Source: an uncultured Eubacteriales bacterium (lineage in GTDB: Bacteria; Bacillota; Clostridia; Lachnospirales; Lachnospiraceae). From it: a stretch of DNA of 64,000 bases. The stretch covers positions 115,318 through 179,317 of the forward strand of contig OMWY01000009.1 in the NCBI GenBank assembly GCA_900314885.1, in the 5' to 3' direction. Positions 1-9,718 of the stretch are shown here, piece by piece (the first letter of the stretch is position 1; every line of letters begins with the position of its first letter). The notes below the pieces were generated by a model. The model was not told the origin of the DNA, ran no database searches, and saw only the letters and a program-made list of their open reading frames with translations. Made by a program: the position numbers and the translations under genes.

Positions 1-231
1 GGCGCGGTAATGCAGATCACCCAGTCATTCGCGGTAGCGGATATATCCATAAATCTCGCCGGCAACCCGTCGGTAAACTACGCCGGTGCCACAGTCGTAA
101 CGCATCTTCTTGACTATGGCTCGACGAGGTTTGAAATGGGCTACGCTTCGGCGATAGCGACAATCCTGTTCCTCCTCATGGTAGGAACCAACAAGCTGGT
201 GCAGAAAATTCTAGGAAGGGTAGGGGAATAA
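1..231 (+). CDS. Sugar ABC transporter permease, C-terminal fragment (cut by left edge)
   Basis: The reading frame is open from base 1 to a TAA at 229-231, giving 76 residues. It contains a hydrophobic segment (IATILFLLMVG) followed by a short basic cytoplasmic tail, which is how MalF/UgpA-type membrane permeases end. Only three bases separate it from the MalG-like permease that follows, so the two probably form the heterodimeric channel of a carbohydrate importer. The EAA loop lies outside the window, so the subfamily cannot be stated. Confidence 0.7.
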   Translation, partial: GAVMQITQSFAVADISINLAGNPSVNYAGATVVTHLLDYGSTRFEMGYASAIATILFLLMVGTNKLVQKILGRVGE

Positions 232-234
232 GCT

Positions 235-1131
235 TTGAGTAAACGAAGTACAGAAGCTGCTTTGCCGAAGAAGCGGGTCTTCCACAGGGAAAAACAGCTT
301 AACAGATCATTTGCCGGCAATACCCTCCTCTTCATCATCATGATAATATGCGGAATTTTCATGGTATTGCCCCTTGTAATGATTGTAAATAACGCGCTTA
401 AGCCGCTCGATGAGCTCTATCAGTTCCCGCCGCAGATTTTCGTAAGAAACCCGACGCTCGAGAACTTTACTGACCTCTTCACCCTGATGAATGATTCGTG
501 GGTACCATTTTCAAGGTATATATTAAATACCGTAATCATCACGGGCGGAGGCATGGTAGGACATGTCATCATAGCTTCCATGGCGGCTTACCCGCTTGCT
601 AAGAACAATTTTCCTTTTAAGAAACAGCTCTTTTCCATGGTCGTGCTGTCAATGATGTTTTCATGGACGGTCACCCAGATACCTCAGTATCTCGTTATAA
701 GCTGGCTCCATATCAACAACAAGTATTGGGCCCTGATACTTCCGGCCTGGTCCTTCGGTATGGGTCTCTATCTCATGAAGCAGTTCATGGAGCAGATTCC
801 CGATTCTATGATAGAGGCGGCGAGGCTTGACGGCGCTAGCGAATGGAAAATCTACTGGACTATAGTGATGCCTAACGTAAAGCCTGCATGGCTTACACTC
901 GCTATCTTCCAGTTCCAGCAGATGTGGGGAAATACAGGCTCCCTCTTCCTAAGGGATGAGCAGTTAAAACCTCTCCAGTACGCCCTCCAGCAGATCACGG
1001 CAGGCGGTGTCGCGAGAGCAGGCGCGGCAGCAGCGGTTACATTTATAATTGCCGCTGTGCCTATAATCTTCTTCTTAGTCTGCCAGAGCAACGTCATCGA
1101 GACCATGACAACATCAGGTATGAAGGATTGA
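235..1131 (+). CDS. Carbohydrate ABC transporter permease, MalG-like
   Basis: 298 residues from a TTG start. The protein has about six membrane segments and the inner-membrane-component signature EAARLDGASEWKIYWTIVMP at about residues 194-213, the EAA loop that docks on the ATPase. Length and the C-terminal basic end fit MalG/UgpE-type permeases. It presumably pairs with the cut permease just upstream. No ATPase gene is present in the operon; a shared MsmX-type ATPase encoded elsewhere is usual for such Firmicutes importers. The substrate is unknown; plant oligosaccharide is an inference from the pectin genes nearby. Confidence 0.9.
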   Translation: MSKRSTEAALPKKRVFHREKQLNRSFAGNTLLFIIMIICGIFMVLPLVMIVNNALKPLDELYQFPPQIFVRNPTLENFTDLFTLMNDSWVPFSRYILNTVIITGGGMVGHVIIASMAAYPLAKNNFPFKKQLFSMVVLSMMFSWTVTQIPQYLVISWLHINNKYWALILPAWSFGMGLYLMKQFMEQIPDSMIEAARLDGASEWKIYWTIVMPNVKPAWLTLAIFQFQQMWGNTGSLFLRDEQLKPLQYALQQITAGGVARAGAAAAVTFIIAAVPIIFFLVCQSNVIETMTTSGMKD

Positions 1132-1141
1132 GGAGGGTGAT

Positions 1142-2659
1142 ATGAGAGTAAATAAGCTATTAATACGAATATCAGCTCTTCTCGCGGTGGCAGCGGTGCT
1201 CTTCACGAGCCTCCCAATGAGGGCAGAAGCTAATGAGCTTCCGTACACTACATATAATTACAATTATTGGAAAGACATAGTCTATACGCCGGCCGCCTAT
1301 GAGCCTGACTTCACGGTGGCGGGCAAGGACCTGACATTTAACGGGGAACCGGTCGGAAAATTCGTTACGCCTGAAGATCTGTGCGTATCAGCGGATGGGA
1401 AGATTTACCTTGCCGATACGGGAAATAACAGGATTGTGGTCATGGACTCCACGATGTCAAATGTATATAACATAATCACCACATTTGACAATAACGGCAA
1501 GGAAGACAAGTTCAAGCAGCCTTACGGAGTAGCCATATCCCAGACGAACCAGCTCTATATAGCCGATTCTCAGAACCACAGAATCGTAGTTTTGAATGAG
1601 GACGGGAGCCTCGCGAGGATTATAGAAAATCCTCAGGCTGAGGTTCTCGATGAAGGCTTCGTCTTCGTGCCGCTTAAGGTTGCGGTGGATTACGCGGACA
1701 GAGTTTACTGCGTAGCCCAGAACATGTTCGAAGGAATCATGGTTTTTGAAACCAACGGTGAATTTACAGGCTTCTTTGGCACTATTAATGTTCAGATTTC
1801 CCTCTGGGAGAGGTTCTGGAGGAAGCTCGCCTCTAAGGAGGAGAGGGCGAAATCGCAGCTCTTCATCCCTACGGAGTTCACCGGTGTCGCTATAGACCCT
1901 GAGGGCTTTGTATACGCGTCAAATATAGACCCTGACGGTCTTCAGGGCGTAAGAAGGCTAAACCCTAAGGGTGAGGACGTCATAAAGAAGGGCACGAATT
2001 CAAATCTCGGAGGAGACCTTCAGATTACCGGAACCACGGACTATTCAGGACCTTCACAGTTCGTGGATGTCACATACCGTGATCACGGCATTTACTCCTG
2101 CCTCGACCGTAAGAGGGGGAGGGTGTTCACCTATGACCATGAGGGCAACCTCCTCTATATTTTCGGAGGACTCGGAACCCAGGACGGAACATTTTCACTT
2201 CCGGCGGCCATAGAGGATATAGACGGAGATCTCTTGGTTCTCGACGCGAATACCGCTGAGGTAACCTACTTTAAGACCACCGAATACGGAAGACTTATAA
2301 ATCAGGCGGTCGGCCTCCGCTATGATGGCGACGAGGCCAAGGCTGTCGATATCTGGAAGAGGGTACTCCTTCTTGATGAAAATAATGAGCTCGCGAACAC
2401 GGGTATCGGGAAGGCTTATCTTACGGCCGGTGATTACAGCAAGGCTATGAAGTACCTGAAGCTCGGCATGGCGAGGTCATATTACTCGGTGGCCTATAAG
2501 AGATACAGAAACGCCTACCTTACCGACCACGCGAATACGACGCTTACGGTAATTATCGTGATTATAGCGGCTATCGTGGTTTGGGTACAGTTAAAAAAGC
2601 ACGGTCTAATAAAGCCGCGGGCAAAGGCAGCAGAGAAGGGAAGTGATGGGGATGCGTAA
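1142..2659 (+). CDS. Secreted NHL-repeat protein with TPR and C-terminal membrane anchor
   Basis: 505 residues preceded by AGGAGG. A signal peptide spans residues 1-30 (cleavage near AEA-NE). NHL-type beta-propeller blades follow, with recurrent phrases such as ADTGNNRIVV and ADSQNHRIVVL, then a TPR-like helical stretch at about 390-465 (GDEAKAVDIWKRVL, GDYSKAMKYLKLG) and one membrane helix at about 474-490 with a basic tail. Topology is therefore an extracellular propeller tethered to the membrane. NHL propellers bind proteins, RNA or glycans; no catalytic residues are recognised. Placement between permease genes suggests a structural partner of the importer. Confidence 0.8.
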   Translation: MRVNKLLIRISALLAVAAVLFTSLPMRAEANELPYTTYNYNYWKDIVYTPAAYEPDFTVAGKDLTFNGEPVGKFVTPEDLCVSADGKIYLADTGNNRIVVMDSTMSNVYNIITTFDNNGKEDKFKQPYGVAISQTNQLYIADSQNHRIVVLNEDGSLARIIENPQAEVLDEGFVFVPLKVAVDYADRVYCVAQNMFEGIMVFETNGEFTGFFGTINVQISLWERFWRKLASKEERAKSQLFIPTEFTGVAIDPEGFVYASNIDPDGLQGVRRLNPKGEDVIKKGTNSNLGGDLQITGTTDYSGPSQFVDVTYRDHGIYSCLDRKRGRVFTYDHEGNLLYIFGGLGTQDGTFSLPAAIEDIDGDLLVLDANTAEVTYFKTTEYGRLINQAVGLRYDGDEAKAVDIWKRVLLLDENNELANTGIGKAYLTAGDYSKAMKYLKLGMARSYYSVAYKRYRNAYLTDHANTTLTVIIVIIAAIVVWVQLKKHGLIKPRAKAAEKGSDGDA

Positions 2660-3287
2660 ATATTTTTCAGCCGATAAATGGAAGTATTTATTCTATACCA
2701 TGTCACACCCGATGGACGGCTTTTACTGGATAAGGCATACAGAGGGCAAGGGCAGCGTCCCTATAGCGATTCTCTTAGTTGTGATATTTGGCATTACATT
2801 TTCATCAAACAGACTTCTGGCGGGCTTTGTAGTAAATTATATAGACCCGAGAAGCGTGAATCTTCTCTTTGAGCTCTTGGGAGTGCTTGCCTTTTATATT
2901 CTTCTCTGCGCGAGCAACTGGTCTATCACCTGCCTCATGAACGGCGAAGGAAGATTAAAGGATATCGCAATTGCCATAGGCTACGGAACATTTCCGATAA
3001 CGGTGGGCTTAATTCTCGCCACATTAGTGAGCGGCGCCATCGCTGATGACGAGCAGGCCTTCTACACCCTCATCATAGCGATCGGGATAGCCTACGGGGT
3101 TATCGTGATGCTGGTAGGCATTATGCAGGTCCACAACTATACGCTCGGAAAGACCTTAGTAACGCTGTTTCTTACATTTGTCGCGCTGATAATAATTATT
3201 TTCCTGATACTGCTCCTTACAAATCTGCTCGGCATGGTCTTTAATTTCTTCCGCAGCGTTTATACAGAGCTGATTTTCAGGACATAA
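2646..3287 (+). CDS. YIP1-family membrane protein
   Basis: 213 residues from the ATG at 2646; GTG 2643 and ATG 2652 are possible alternatives. An AGAAGGGA ribosome site lies upstream and the start overlaps the end of the NHL gene, implying translational coupling. After a short soluble stretch (YTMSHPMDGFYWIRHTEGKG) come about five membrane helices of the Yip1 type. Yip1-domain proteins are poorly understood in bacteria. Its fixed place beside sugar permeases suggests a role in assembling or stabilising the transport complex, which is inference. Confidence 0.75.
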   Translation: MGMRKYFSADKWKYLFYTMSHPMDGFYWIRHTEGKGSVPIAILLVVIFGITFSSNRLLAGFVVNYIDPRSVNLLFELLGVLAFYILLCASNWSITCLMNGEGRLKDIAIAIGYGTFPITVGLILATLVSGAIADDEQAFYTLIIAIGIAYGVIVMLVGIMQVHNYTLGKTLVTLFLTFVALIIIIFLILLLTNLLGMVFNFFRSVYTELIFRT

Positions 3288-3300
3288 GGGGGGTACACAG

Positions 3301-5673
3301 ATGTTTAAGAAAGATAAGAGTCAGGAGGCAGGGGCTGTAAGGATAAAGCAAAAGAAAATGCCCATGTCTCCGGCAAAAAAACTTCTGCTGGTAATCCTTC
3401 TTGCGGTCCTCGTCATATTTGCCCTGTATATGGTTTACTATCTCGTTCACTATGTATCCTACGACAGATACAGGGACTTTCTATCGGATTACAGCATAGA
3501 AGGCGGAGTCAGCTACACGGCGCTTACAGATTCTTCCCCATCAGTTGAGGGCTATGAGCTCGTAGCGGAAAATGACAATCTGAAGCTCTACACGGACACG
3601 AAGACCGCGAATATAGCGGTTTTTGATAAGAGGAACGGGCAGGTAACATATTCGAATCCTCAGGACCCTGATAACGACTCGGTCGCGAACAGGGCAAACA
3701 AGGCCTATCTGAAGTCCCAGATGCTGGTCTACTACTACAATAAGGATGTCGTTTCCGGTACCTACAGCACCTATACCGACAGCGTCAGCAAGGGCCAGTA
3801 CAGCTGGGAAGGCCTTGAAAATGGAATCAGATATATCTACGATGTCGGTGACGCTAATGGGATTCATTTCCTGATACCTCTTGAATACAGGTTAGGAACT
3901 GACAACCTCGAGGTTTCTATACCCGTCAAGGCGATAGAGGAGTACGGAGGTGGGGCCGTCTACCGTATCCAGATGCTCCGCTATATGGGAGCGGGCGGTA
4001 TGGATGAAAATGGCTGTCTCGTCGTTCCGAACGGCTCGGGCTCAGTCATTAATTTCAACAACGGCAAGCAGAAGACGGGAAATTATTCGCAATATGTCTA
4101 CGATATAGACCCTCTTGCGGCAAACTACACTACGGTAGAGCTCTTAAAGACCGCGAGACTCCCTATTTTCGGCATATGCAAGGAAAAGTCCTCCCTTCTC
4201 GTATCGATAGAGGAAGGCGCTTCCACGGCGGTAATAAGCGGTGTGGTATCAGGTACGGACTCAGAGAATAACTACGCTTATCCTTCATTTGTATTAAGAA
4301 TAGTAGATAATCTCAGAATGTTCGGAGACGCTACCCAGGATGTATTTGTCATGGAGCCTGAGCCTTATAAGATAAATATAAGGGTCAGATATACATTTTT
4401 ACCTGATGAAAATGTGGGATACGCGGGACTCGCGAACTACTACAGGAACCGCCTAATAGAGGAAGGTGTCCTTACACCGCAGACCGCTACAGGCGATATA
4501 CCTTTTTACTACGATATAATCGCCGGTGTCAAGGAAAATGCCCATTTCTTAGGAGTCCAGTATCTGAGGAACTTCTCGATGACTGACTTCGATGAGGCCG
4601 GGGAAATATCTGACAGCCTCAAGGAAAATGGAATTACGAACCAGGTGATGAACCTTCAGGGGTGGTTTAACGGCGGCTATTACCATGACGCGACAGACCA
4701 CGTGAGGGTTACGGCGAAGCTTGGCGGCAAGAAGGGACTCGAGGACTTAAATGAGAAGGTAATCGCGAACGGCGGCAGGCTTTACGCTGATACGGCCTTC
4801 GAGGAGGTCACGATGGCGGACCATTCCTTCCCTTACTCGAAGGAAGCGTCCAGGTACTACGGAGCCGGATATGTGGCGACCTTAGGCCAGATAGACCCTA
4901 CGACCCTTCGGAATACCTCGGGACTCGGTTATGAAGAAAATAGGTACAGCCTTATTTCACCTAAGTTTCTTCCAAGATACGTGGACACATTTTTGAAGAA
5001 AATAAAGGGAATCGATGTCTATGGCGTATCATTACGAGACCTCGGAAATGTCCTCACGTCAGACAAGAAAAGGACGAATCAGATAAACAGGGAGCAGGCC
5101 TTGGATGTGGTCGAGGGCCAGCTTGATACCCTAGCCGGTACCGGAAAGAAGCTCATGACAAATGAAGCAAACAGCTACGCTTTCCGCTACAGCAGCGATA
5201 TCATAAACGCCCCTCTTAAAGGAAGCTCCGTAAATATCATAGATTACGATATTCCGCTCTATGAGATGATAATTCACGGGTGCGTATCTTATTCTTCGGA
5301 GCTCCTTAACTTCAAGAACGCAGATGATATGGACATCATGACCCTGAAGCTGATAGAATTCGGCGCGAGTCCTCATTACGTATTTACCTATGAGGATTCA
5401 AGTAAAATGAAGGAGACCGCCTTAAACCGCTACTACTCAACTACATTTTCAAACTGGGAAAAGAACGCCGTAGATGAGTATAAGAAGGTAAATGAGGTGC
5501 TCTCAAAGGTTTCCGGCGAGCAGATAACCGGTCATGAAATCCTTGATTCGGGAGTCAGGAAGGTCACATATGGAAATGGGGCAGTGATTTACGTAAATTA
5601 TTCGGACAAGGATGAAGTGGCGGACGGGATAACGATTCCGGCCATGGGATATGATTTGGAGGCAGGCAGATGA
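3301..5673 (+). CDS. Large membrane-anchored extracellular protein, DUF5696-like
   Basis: 790 residues. A Lys-rich cytoplasmic start (residues 1-27) is followed by one membrane helix (about 28-50) and some 740 extracellular residues. The body has beta-rich segments and a glycosidase-like alpha/beta region (for example GLANYYRNRLIEEGVLTP and FYYDIIAGVKENAHFLGVQ). From memory this matches the DUF5696 family encoded next to sugar ABC genes in Firmicutes; a profile search would settle it. A catalytic or glycan-binding function is possible but no active site is assigned. The stop overlaps the next start (ATGA). Confidence 0.65.
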   Translation: MFKKDKSQEAGAVRIKQKKMPMSPAKKLLLVILLAVLVIFALYMVYYLVHYVSYDRYRDFLSDYSIEGGVSYTALTDSSPSVEGYELVAENDNLKLYTDTKTANIAVFDKRNGQVTYSNPQDPDNDSVANRANKAYLKSQMLVYYYNKDVVSGTYSTYTDSVSKGQYSWEGLENGIRYIYDVGDANGIHFLIPLEYRLGTDNLEVSIPVKAIEEYGGGAVYRIQMLRYMGAGGMDENGCLVVPNGSGSVINFNNGKQKTGNYSQYVYDIDPLAANYTTVELLKTARLPIFGICKEKSSLLVSIEEGASTAVISGVVSGTDSENNYAYPSFVLRIVDNLRMFGDATQDVFVMEPEPYKINIRVRYTFLPDENVGYAGLANYYRNRLIEEGVLTPQTATGDIPFYYDIIAGVKENAHFLGVQYLRNFSMTDFDEAGEISDSLKENGITNQVMNLQGWFNGGYYHDATDHVRVTAKLGGKKGLEDLNEKVIANGGRLYADTAFEEVTMADHSFPYSKEASRYYGAGYVATLGQIDPTTLRNTSGLGYEENRYSLISPKFLPRYVDTFLKKIKGIDVYGVSLRDLGNVLTSDKKRTNQINREQALDVVEGQLDTLAGTGKKLMTNEANSYAFRYSSDIINAPLKGSSVNIIDYDIPLYEMIIHGCVSYSSELLNFKNADDMDIMTLKLIEFGASPHYVFTYEDSSKMKETALNRYYSTTFSNWEKNAVDEYKKVNEVLSKVSGEQITGHEILDSGVRKVTYGNGAVIYVNYSDKDEVADGITIPAMGYDLEAGR

Positions 5674-6596
5674 GAAAAAAGAAAAGAAGACTTTCTCTCA
5701 TTCAGAAGAGGAATCTGCATGGATTTTTATTTGTCCTGCCATGGCTCATAGGCTTCCTCCTCTTCTACGTGCGATCGCTGGTGATGACTGTTCAGTTCTC
5801 ATTTTCGACCCTTACCGTGGACACTAAGGGCGGAGGCTTCAGCCTGGTTCCGGCGGGACTTTCGAACTACATTTACGCCTTCCGCGTTCATCCGAGCTTT
5901 AAGCAGGTACTTACGAAATCAATAGGAGATATGGTTATAGATGTACCGTTAATCATATTTTTCAGCTTATTTATAGCGATGCTGCTTAACAGGAAGTTCA
6001 AGGGAAGGGCTATAGTCAGGGCTATTTTCTTCCTGCCGGTAATACTTAATTCAAGCGCTATCAAGGCCGCCATGGACCTCTCCGCAACCATGATGGCGGG
6101 CGGTATCTCAAGCCAGGCGGCTGAGGTATCGGCGACGGCGGGAAATACGATAGCCTTTGATATAGACTATCTCATGAACATGTTCGTAAGTCTCGGAATT
6201 CCGGCTACCGTCATGAATTATATAGTCCAGGCTGTCAGCCGTATAAATGATATCATTTCCGCTTCGGGGGTGCAGATAGTCATATTTATAGCCGCCCTCC
6301 AGTCAATCCCTTCGTCGATGTACGAGGTAGCGAAGATAGAAGGCGCCACAAGCTATGAGACCTTCTGGAAGGTAACATTTCCAATGGTCATGCCTCATAT
6401 CATAACGAACTTCGTCTACACCATAGTCGACAGCTTCACGGACAGTGATGTCGTAAATCTTGCCTACAGCGTGGCATTTGACGAATTTAACTACGGACTG
6501 AGCTCTGTAATGAGTCTGGCATCGACGCTTATAACGTGTCTGATTCTGGTGCTTGTAGTGAAGCTTATCCAGAAGCGCACATTCTATTACAACTAG
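5670..6596 (+). CDS. Sugar ABC transporter permease, MalF/UgpA-like
   Basis: 308 residues, starting in an ATGA overlap with the preceding gene. It has a basic N-terminus (MRKKKRRLSLIQKRN), about six membrane helices, and an EAA-type loop VAKIEGATSYETFWKVTFP at about residues 220-238. This is the first of a second permease pair in the operon, so the locus encodes two importer channels or one system with alternative membrane subunits. Substrate unknown. Confidence 0.88.
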   Translation: MRKKKRRLSLIQKRNLHGFLFVLPWLIGFLLFYVRSLVMTVQFSFSTLTVDTKGGGFSLVPAGLSNYIYAFRVHPSFKQVLTKSIGDMVIDVPLIIFFSLFIAMLLNRKFKGRAIVRAIFFLPVILNSSAIKAAMDLSATMMAGGISSQAAEVSATAGNTIAFDIDYLMNMFVSLGIPATVMNYIVQAVSRINDIISASGVQIVIFIAALQSIPSSMYEVAKIEGATSYETFWKVTFPMVMPHIITNFVYTIVDSFTDSDVVNLAYSVAFDEFNYGLSSVMSLASTLITCLILVLVVKLIQKRTFYYN

Positions 6597-6608
6597 AAAG
6601 GGGGATGA

Positions 6609-7607
6609 ATGATGTCAAAGCAAGCGGCAGTAAAGAAGAACGCTTTCGGGAGATTAAATGCCTTTGTTCATGATTCCTTTGAAATGAAGATCCTCATGAA
6701 CAAGATAAAGGATTTTCTGATAGGACTCGTGAGGGTCCTGATACTCATCGGAGTCGGCTACGTAATCTTAGCCCCTGTCATAGGTATAGTGGTAAATTCC
6801 ATTTCGTCGGATGTGGATGCCTACAACCCTATGGTCTTCGTAGTGCCTGAGCACCCGACGCTTGAGAGGTTCAAGCTCGCCTTCACGAGACTTAACTATA
6901 TTCCGACGATGGCGAAGGACCTGCTCTATACAGGCTCTCTGACTTTAATCCAGTTACTGATATGCTCTATGGTAGGGTATGGCTTCGCGAGGTTTAATTT
7001 TCCTTTTAAGAAATTATTGTTTGGCATGGTAGTTGTCATGATAGTAATTCCTTCACATACCATCATGCTCCCTCTCTACCTCACCTTCAGGTCATTTGAT
7101 CCGCTCGGAATCGTAACCGCCATACATGGAAGTCCTATAAATCTTATGGGAACTCCGATTCCTATGTATATTATGACGACACTGGGGTGCGGAGTCAGAT
7201 CAGGCCTCTATATCTACATTTTCAACCAGTTCTTCAGAGGACTGCCCAAGGAAATAGAGGAAGCGGCTCTTGTGGACGGCTGCAGCGTATGGAGGACGTA
7301 TTTTAGCATCATGCTAAGGAGCGCGTCACCTGCGGTTATCACGGTAACGGTCTTCTCAATCGTATGGCAGTTCAACGATACATTTTACGCTAAGCTATTC
7401 CTCTTAAGTGAAAATGTAGTGATCAGCAAGAAGATATCATCTCTTCAGGCTACAATCGCAAACCTCGACAAGGTACTGGATCCTAATATCCAGGAGCTTT
7501 ACCTCGACGCAGGCGTAATTCTCGTAATTCTGCCTATCTTAATCATATATCTCATCCTCCAGAAGAACTTCATCGAGGGTGTGGAGCGAAGCGGAATAGT
7601 CGGGTAA
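6609..7607 (+). CDS. Sugar ABC transporter permease, MalG-like
   Basis: 332 residues with a GGGGG ribosome site eight bases upstream. The EAA loop EEAALVDGCSVWRTYFSIML lies at about residues 217-236. The N-terminus is about 30 residues longer than in the other MalG-like permease here. It pairs with the MalF-like gene 12 bases upstream. A 143-bp gap carrying a promoter candidate separates it from the lipoprotein genes, so those may also be made separately and at a higher level. Confidence 0.88.
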   Translation: MMSKQAAVKKNAFGRLNAFVHDSFEMKILMNKIKDFLIGLVRVLILIGVGYVILAPVIGIVVNSISSDVDAYNPMVFVVPEHPTLERFKLAFTRLNYIPTMAKDLLYTGSLTLIQLLICSMVGYGFARFNFPFKKLLFGMVVVMIVIPSHTIMLPLYLTFRSFDPLGIVTAIHGSPINLMGTPIPMYIMTTLGCGVRSGLYIYIFNQFFRGLPKEIEEAALVDGCSVWRTYFSIMLRSASPAVITVTVFSIVWQFNDTFYAKLFLLSENVVISKKISSLQATIANLDKVLDPNIQELYLDAGVILVILPILIIYLILQKNFIEGVERSGIVG

Positions 7608-7680
7608 AAAGACTGGTTTTTCGGGTAAATATAGCTAATAAATCAGTAGTTAATTGCTTAATAATTGTTTAATTTAATGG

Positions 7681-7705
7681 CTAAGATATTATATAATCAT
7701 CTTAG
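7681..7705 (+). promoter_or_regulatory. Candidate operator around a -10 box
   Basis: CTAAGAT (7681-7687) and ATCTTAG (7699-7705) form a perfect 7-bp inverted repeat around the self-complementary core ATTATATAAT. TATAAT at 7692-7697 would be the -10 box of a promoter for the two lipoprotein genes. The -35 is weak. The regulator is unknown. Confidence 0.45.
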
Positions 7706-7750
7706 ACTTAAATATATTTAAAGCTCACAGAGCGAAAAGGAGGATCAACA

Positions 7751-9688
7751 GTGGGAAGAAGGCAAATTTTGTCACTGATGGTAGTGGGTGCAATGGCGTT
7801 TACAATGACAGCGTGCGGAGGCAGTAACAGCACATCGTCAAGCGCAAGCTCGGCCAAGGCATCATCAGGCGCTGTATCATCAGCAACAGGGGCATCATCA
7901 AGCACGTCAACGGCAGCAGCTTCATCAAGCCAGGTTGTCTCAGAGACCTCGACAGAGGAGACCCCGGCAGTCGCGGCAAGCATTGACTTTGAGGATGGCA
8001 ACTTCGGTTTTGTCGGTATCGACAAGGTCGTAAACCGCGCGGCGGATGATTCAACCCTTGAGGTCGCTGACTTTAATGGGTCGAAGGCTCTTAAGGTAAC
8101 ACCGACAGGCACAGGTTCAATCGACGTGGCTATCCAGGCGGACGCGTTACTCGGGGCAGACGCGGGAAAGCTTAAGACAGTTGAAATGTCAGCCGGAATC
8201 GAGAATCCGGATGGCAAATTCTCAGCCGTATCGGGTAACATTTACGGACTCGTTGGTGAAAATAAGGATCAGACCCAGGATGCCTGGTCGGTATATCTTG
8301 AGACAGCCAATCCTAAGACCATAACCTACACGGTTCCTGACGGCTATACCTTTGGCGAAGGAAATTATCTTGTGGTTTCCGTAGAGTCAGATGTAGCTAA
8401 GGACGCAGGCGGTACACCGGCTATCCTTTACCTTGACGATATAACCTTTAAGGATGCTGACGGAAATGTGCTTAAGGCAGACTCCACCGCCCAGTTCGCC
8501 TCACAGGATACGGGAAATGACCGCTCTAACCTCTTCGCTCTTACAAGTCCTACTGAGATCGAGGGATTCCAGGTATCAGCTGATGCCTGGGCTCAGGCCG
8601 GTATAGACCTTACTGAGGACCAGATCAAGGCTATCGACAAGAACACTGTATTTGAAATCAGCTACACCTCAGAGACAGGCAATATGTGGCTTGTATTCCC
8701 AGGCGCTGAGAAGGGCTGGATGAGAATAGGTGTCGGAGACGCTGACGGCTCGGGTCAGGGATACGCTTATCTTAACAGCTCAAAGAACATAGCCCAGGTT
8801 GACTTTAAGACCATTTCCAAGTACCTCGGCAAGGATCCTACCAAGTGGGGTACGACCCTTCAGTGCGAGTCCGATGGTAAATGGGAAGTATACTCAGTCA
8901 AGATGGGTAAGAAGGCTAAGCATTATACCTTAAATGGTGGAGTTTCGATAGAAGGCTTCCAGAAGAAGGCCGACGGCTGGGCTCAGGACGGTGTTGAGGT
9001 GAGCGAGGACGTCATGAAGACCCTTGTTCCGGGAACCGCAATAGAAATTGATTATACATCAGAAACCGGTGAGATCTGGCTCGTATTCCCCGGAGCCGAG
9101 AAGGGTTGGATGAGAATAGGTGTCGGCGATTATGACGGTTCGGGCCAGGGCTATGGCATTTTCGATGGCAGCAAGTGCTTCATAACCTATGAGACTATCG
9201 CTAAATACTTAGGCGAGGATACTTCAAAATGGGGCACAACCATCCAGTGCGAAGCTTCAAGCGCATGGGAAGTATTTGACGTAAAGATCGGCAAGGCCGT
9301 AGTTATGAAGGCAAATAACCGCCAGACTGAAGTAGAAGGCTTTGCGACATCAGCCGACGGCTGGGCTCAGGCAGGCGCGGATCTTACAGAGGATCAGATA
9401 AAGGCTCTTGTTCCCGGTTCTGTTATAAATATTAATTATACATCAGAGAGCGGAGAAATCTGGCTTGTGTTCCCTGGTGCTGAGAAGGGCTGGATGAGAA
9501 TAGGCGTAGGAAACTTCGATGGTTCAGGTCAGGGCTTCGCGGCTTACGATGGGTCTCATGCCCAGGTTGCCTATGAGACTATCGCGAAGTATCTTGGCGA
9601 CGACACTTCCAAGTGGGGAACCACACTTCAGTGCGAGGCTTCAACCGCATGGGAGGTTTACGGAGTCAATATAGGTCAGACAAAGTAA
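7751..9688 (+). CDS. Lipoprotein with three tandem beta-domains, probable glycan-binding
   Basis: 645 residues from a GTG start with AAAAGGAGG eight bases upstream. A lipobox (TMTAC, Cys22) is followed by a Ser/Ala-rich tether to about residue 72. A first beta-sandwich-like domain (about 76-255) precedes three copies of a domain of about 128 residues. Each copy holds WLVFPGAEKGWMRIGVG (near residues 313, 443 and 571), a DGSGQG turn, a KYLG helix and KWGTT.QCE. The repeated aromatic, acidic architecture suggests binding to repetitive glycan, but no catalytic motif is seen. It sits directly before the solute-binding lipoprotein and probably hands ligand to it. Confidence 0.7.
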   Translation: MGRRQILSLMVVGAMAFTMTACGGSNSTSSSASSAKASSGAVSSATGASSSTSTAAASSSQVVSETSTEETPAVAASIDFEDGNFGFVGIDKVVNRAADDSTLEVADFNGSKALKVTPTGTGSIDVAIQADALLGADAGKLKTVEMSAGIENPDGKFSAVSGNIYGLVGENKDQTQDAWSVYLETANPKTITYTVPDGYTFGEGNYLVVSVESDVAKDAGGTPAILYLDDITFKDADGNVLKADSTAQFASQDTGNDRSNLFALTSPTEIEGFQVSADAWAQAGIDLTEDQIKAIDKNTVFEISYTSETGNMWLVFPGAEKGWMRIGVGDADGSGQGYAYLNSSKNIAQVDFKTISKYLGKDPTKWGTTLQCESDGKWEVYSVKMGKKAKHYTLNGGVSIEGFQKKADGWAQDGVEVSEDVMKTLVPGTAIEIDYTSETGEIWLVFPGAEKGWMRIGVGDYDGSGQGYGIFDGSKCFITYETIAKYLGEDTSKWGTTIQCEASSAWEVFDVKIGKAVVMKANNRQTEVEGFATSADGWAQAGADLTEDQIKALVPGSVININYTSESGEIWLVFPGAEKGWMRIGVGNFDGSGQGFAAYDGSHAQVAYETIAKYLGDDTSKWGTTLQCEASTAWEVYGVNIGQTK

Positions 9689-9718
9689 TATTACGATTAT
9701 CGTGAGGGAGGTAATACA

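Noticed and set aside
8690..9540. Mobile or CRISPR-like repeat
   Set aside because: The repeats are in frame, about 385 bp apart and encode protein domains of one gene, so they are domain duplication.
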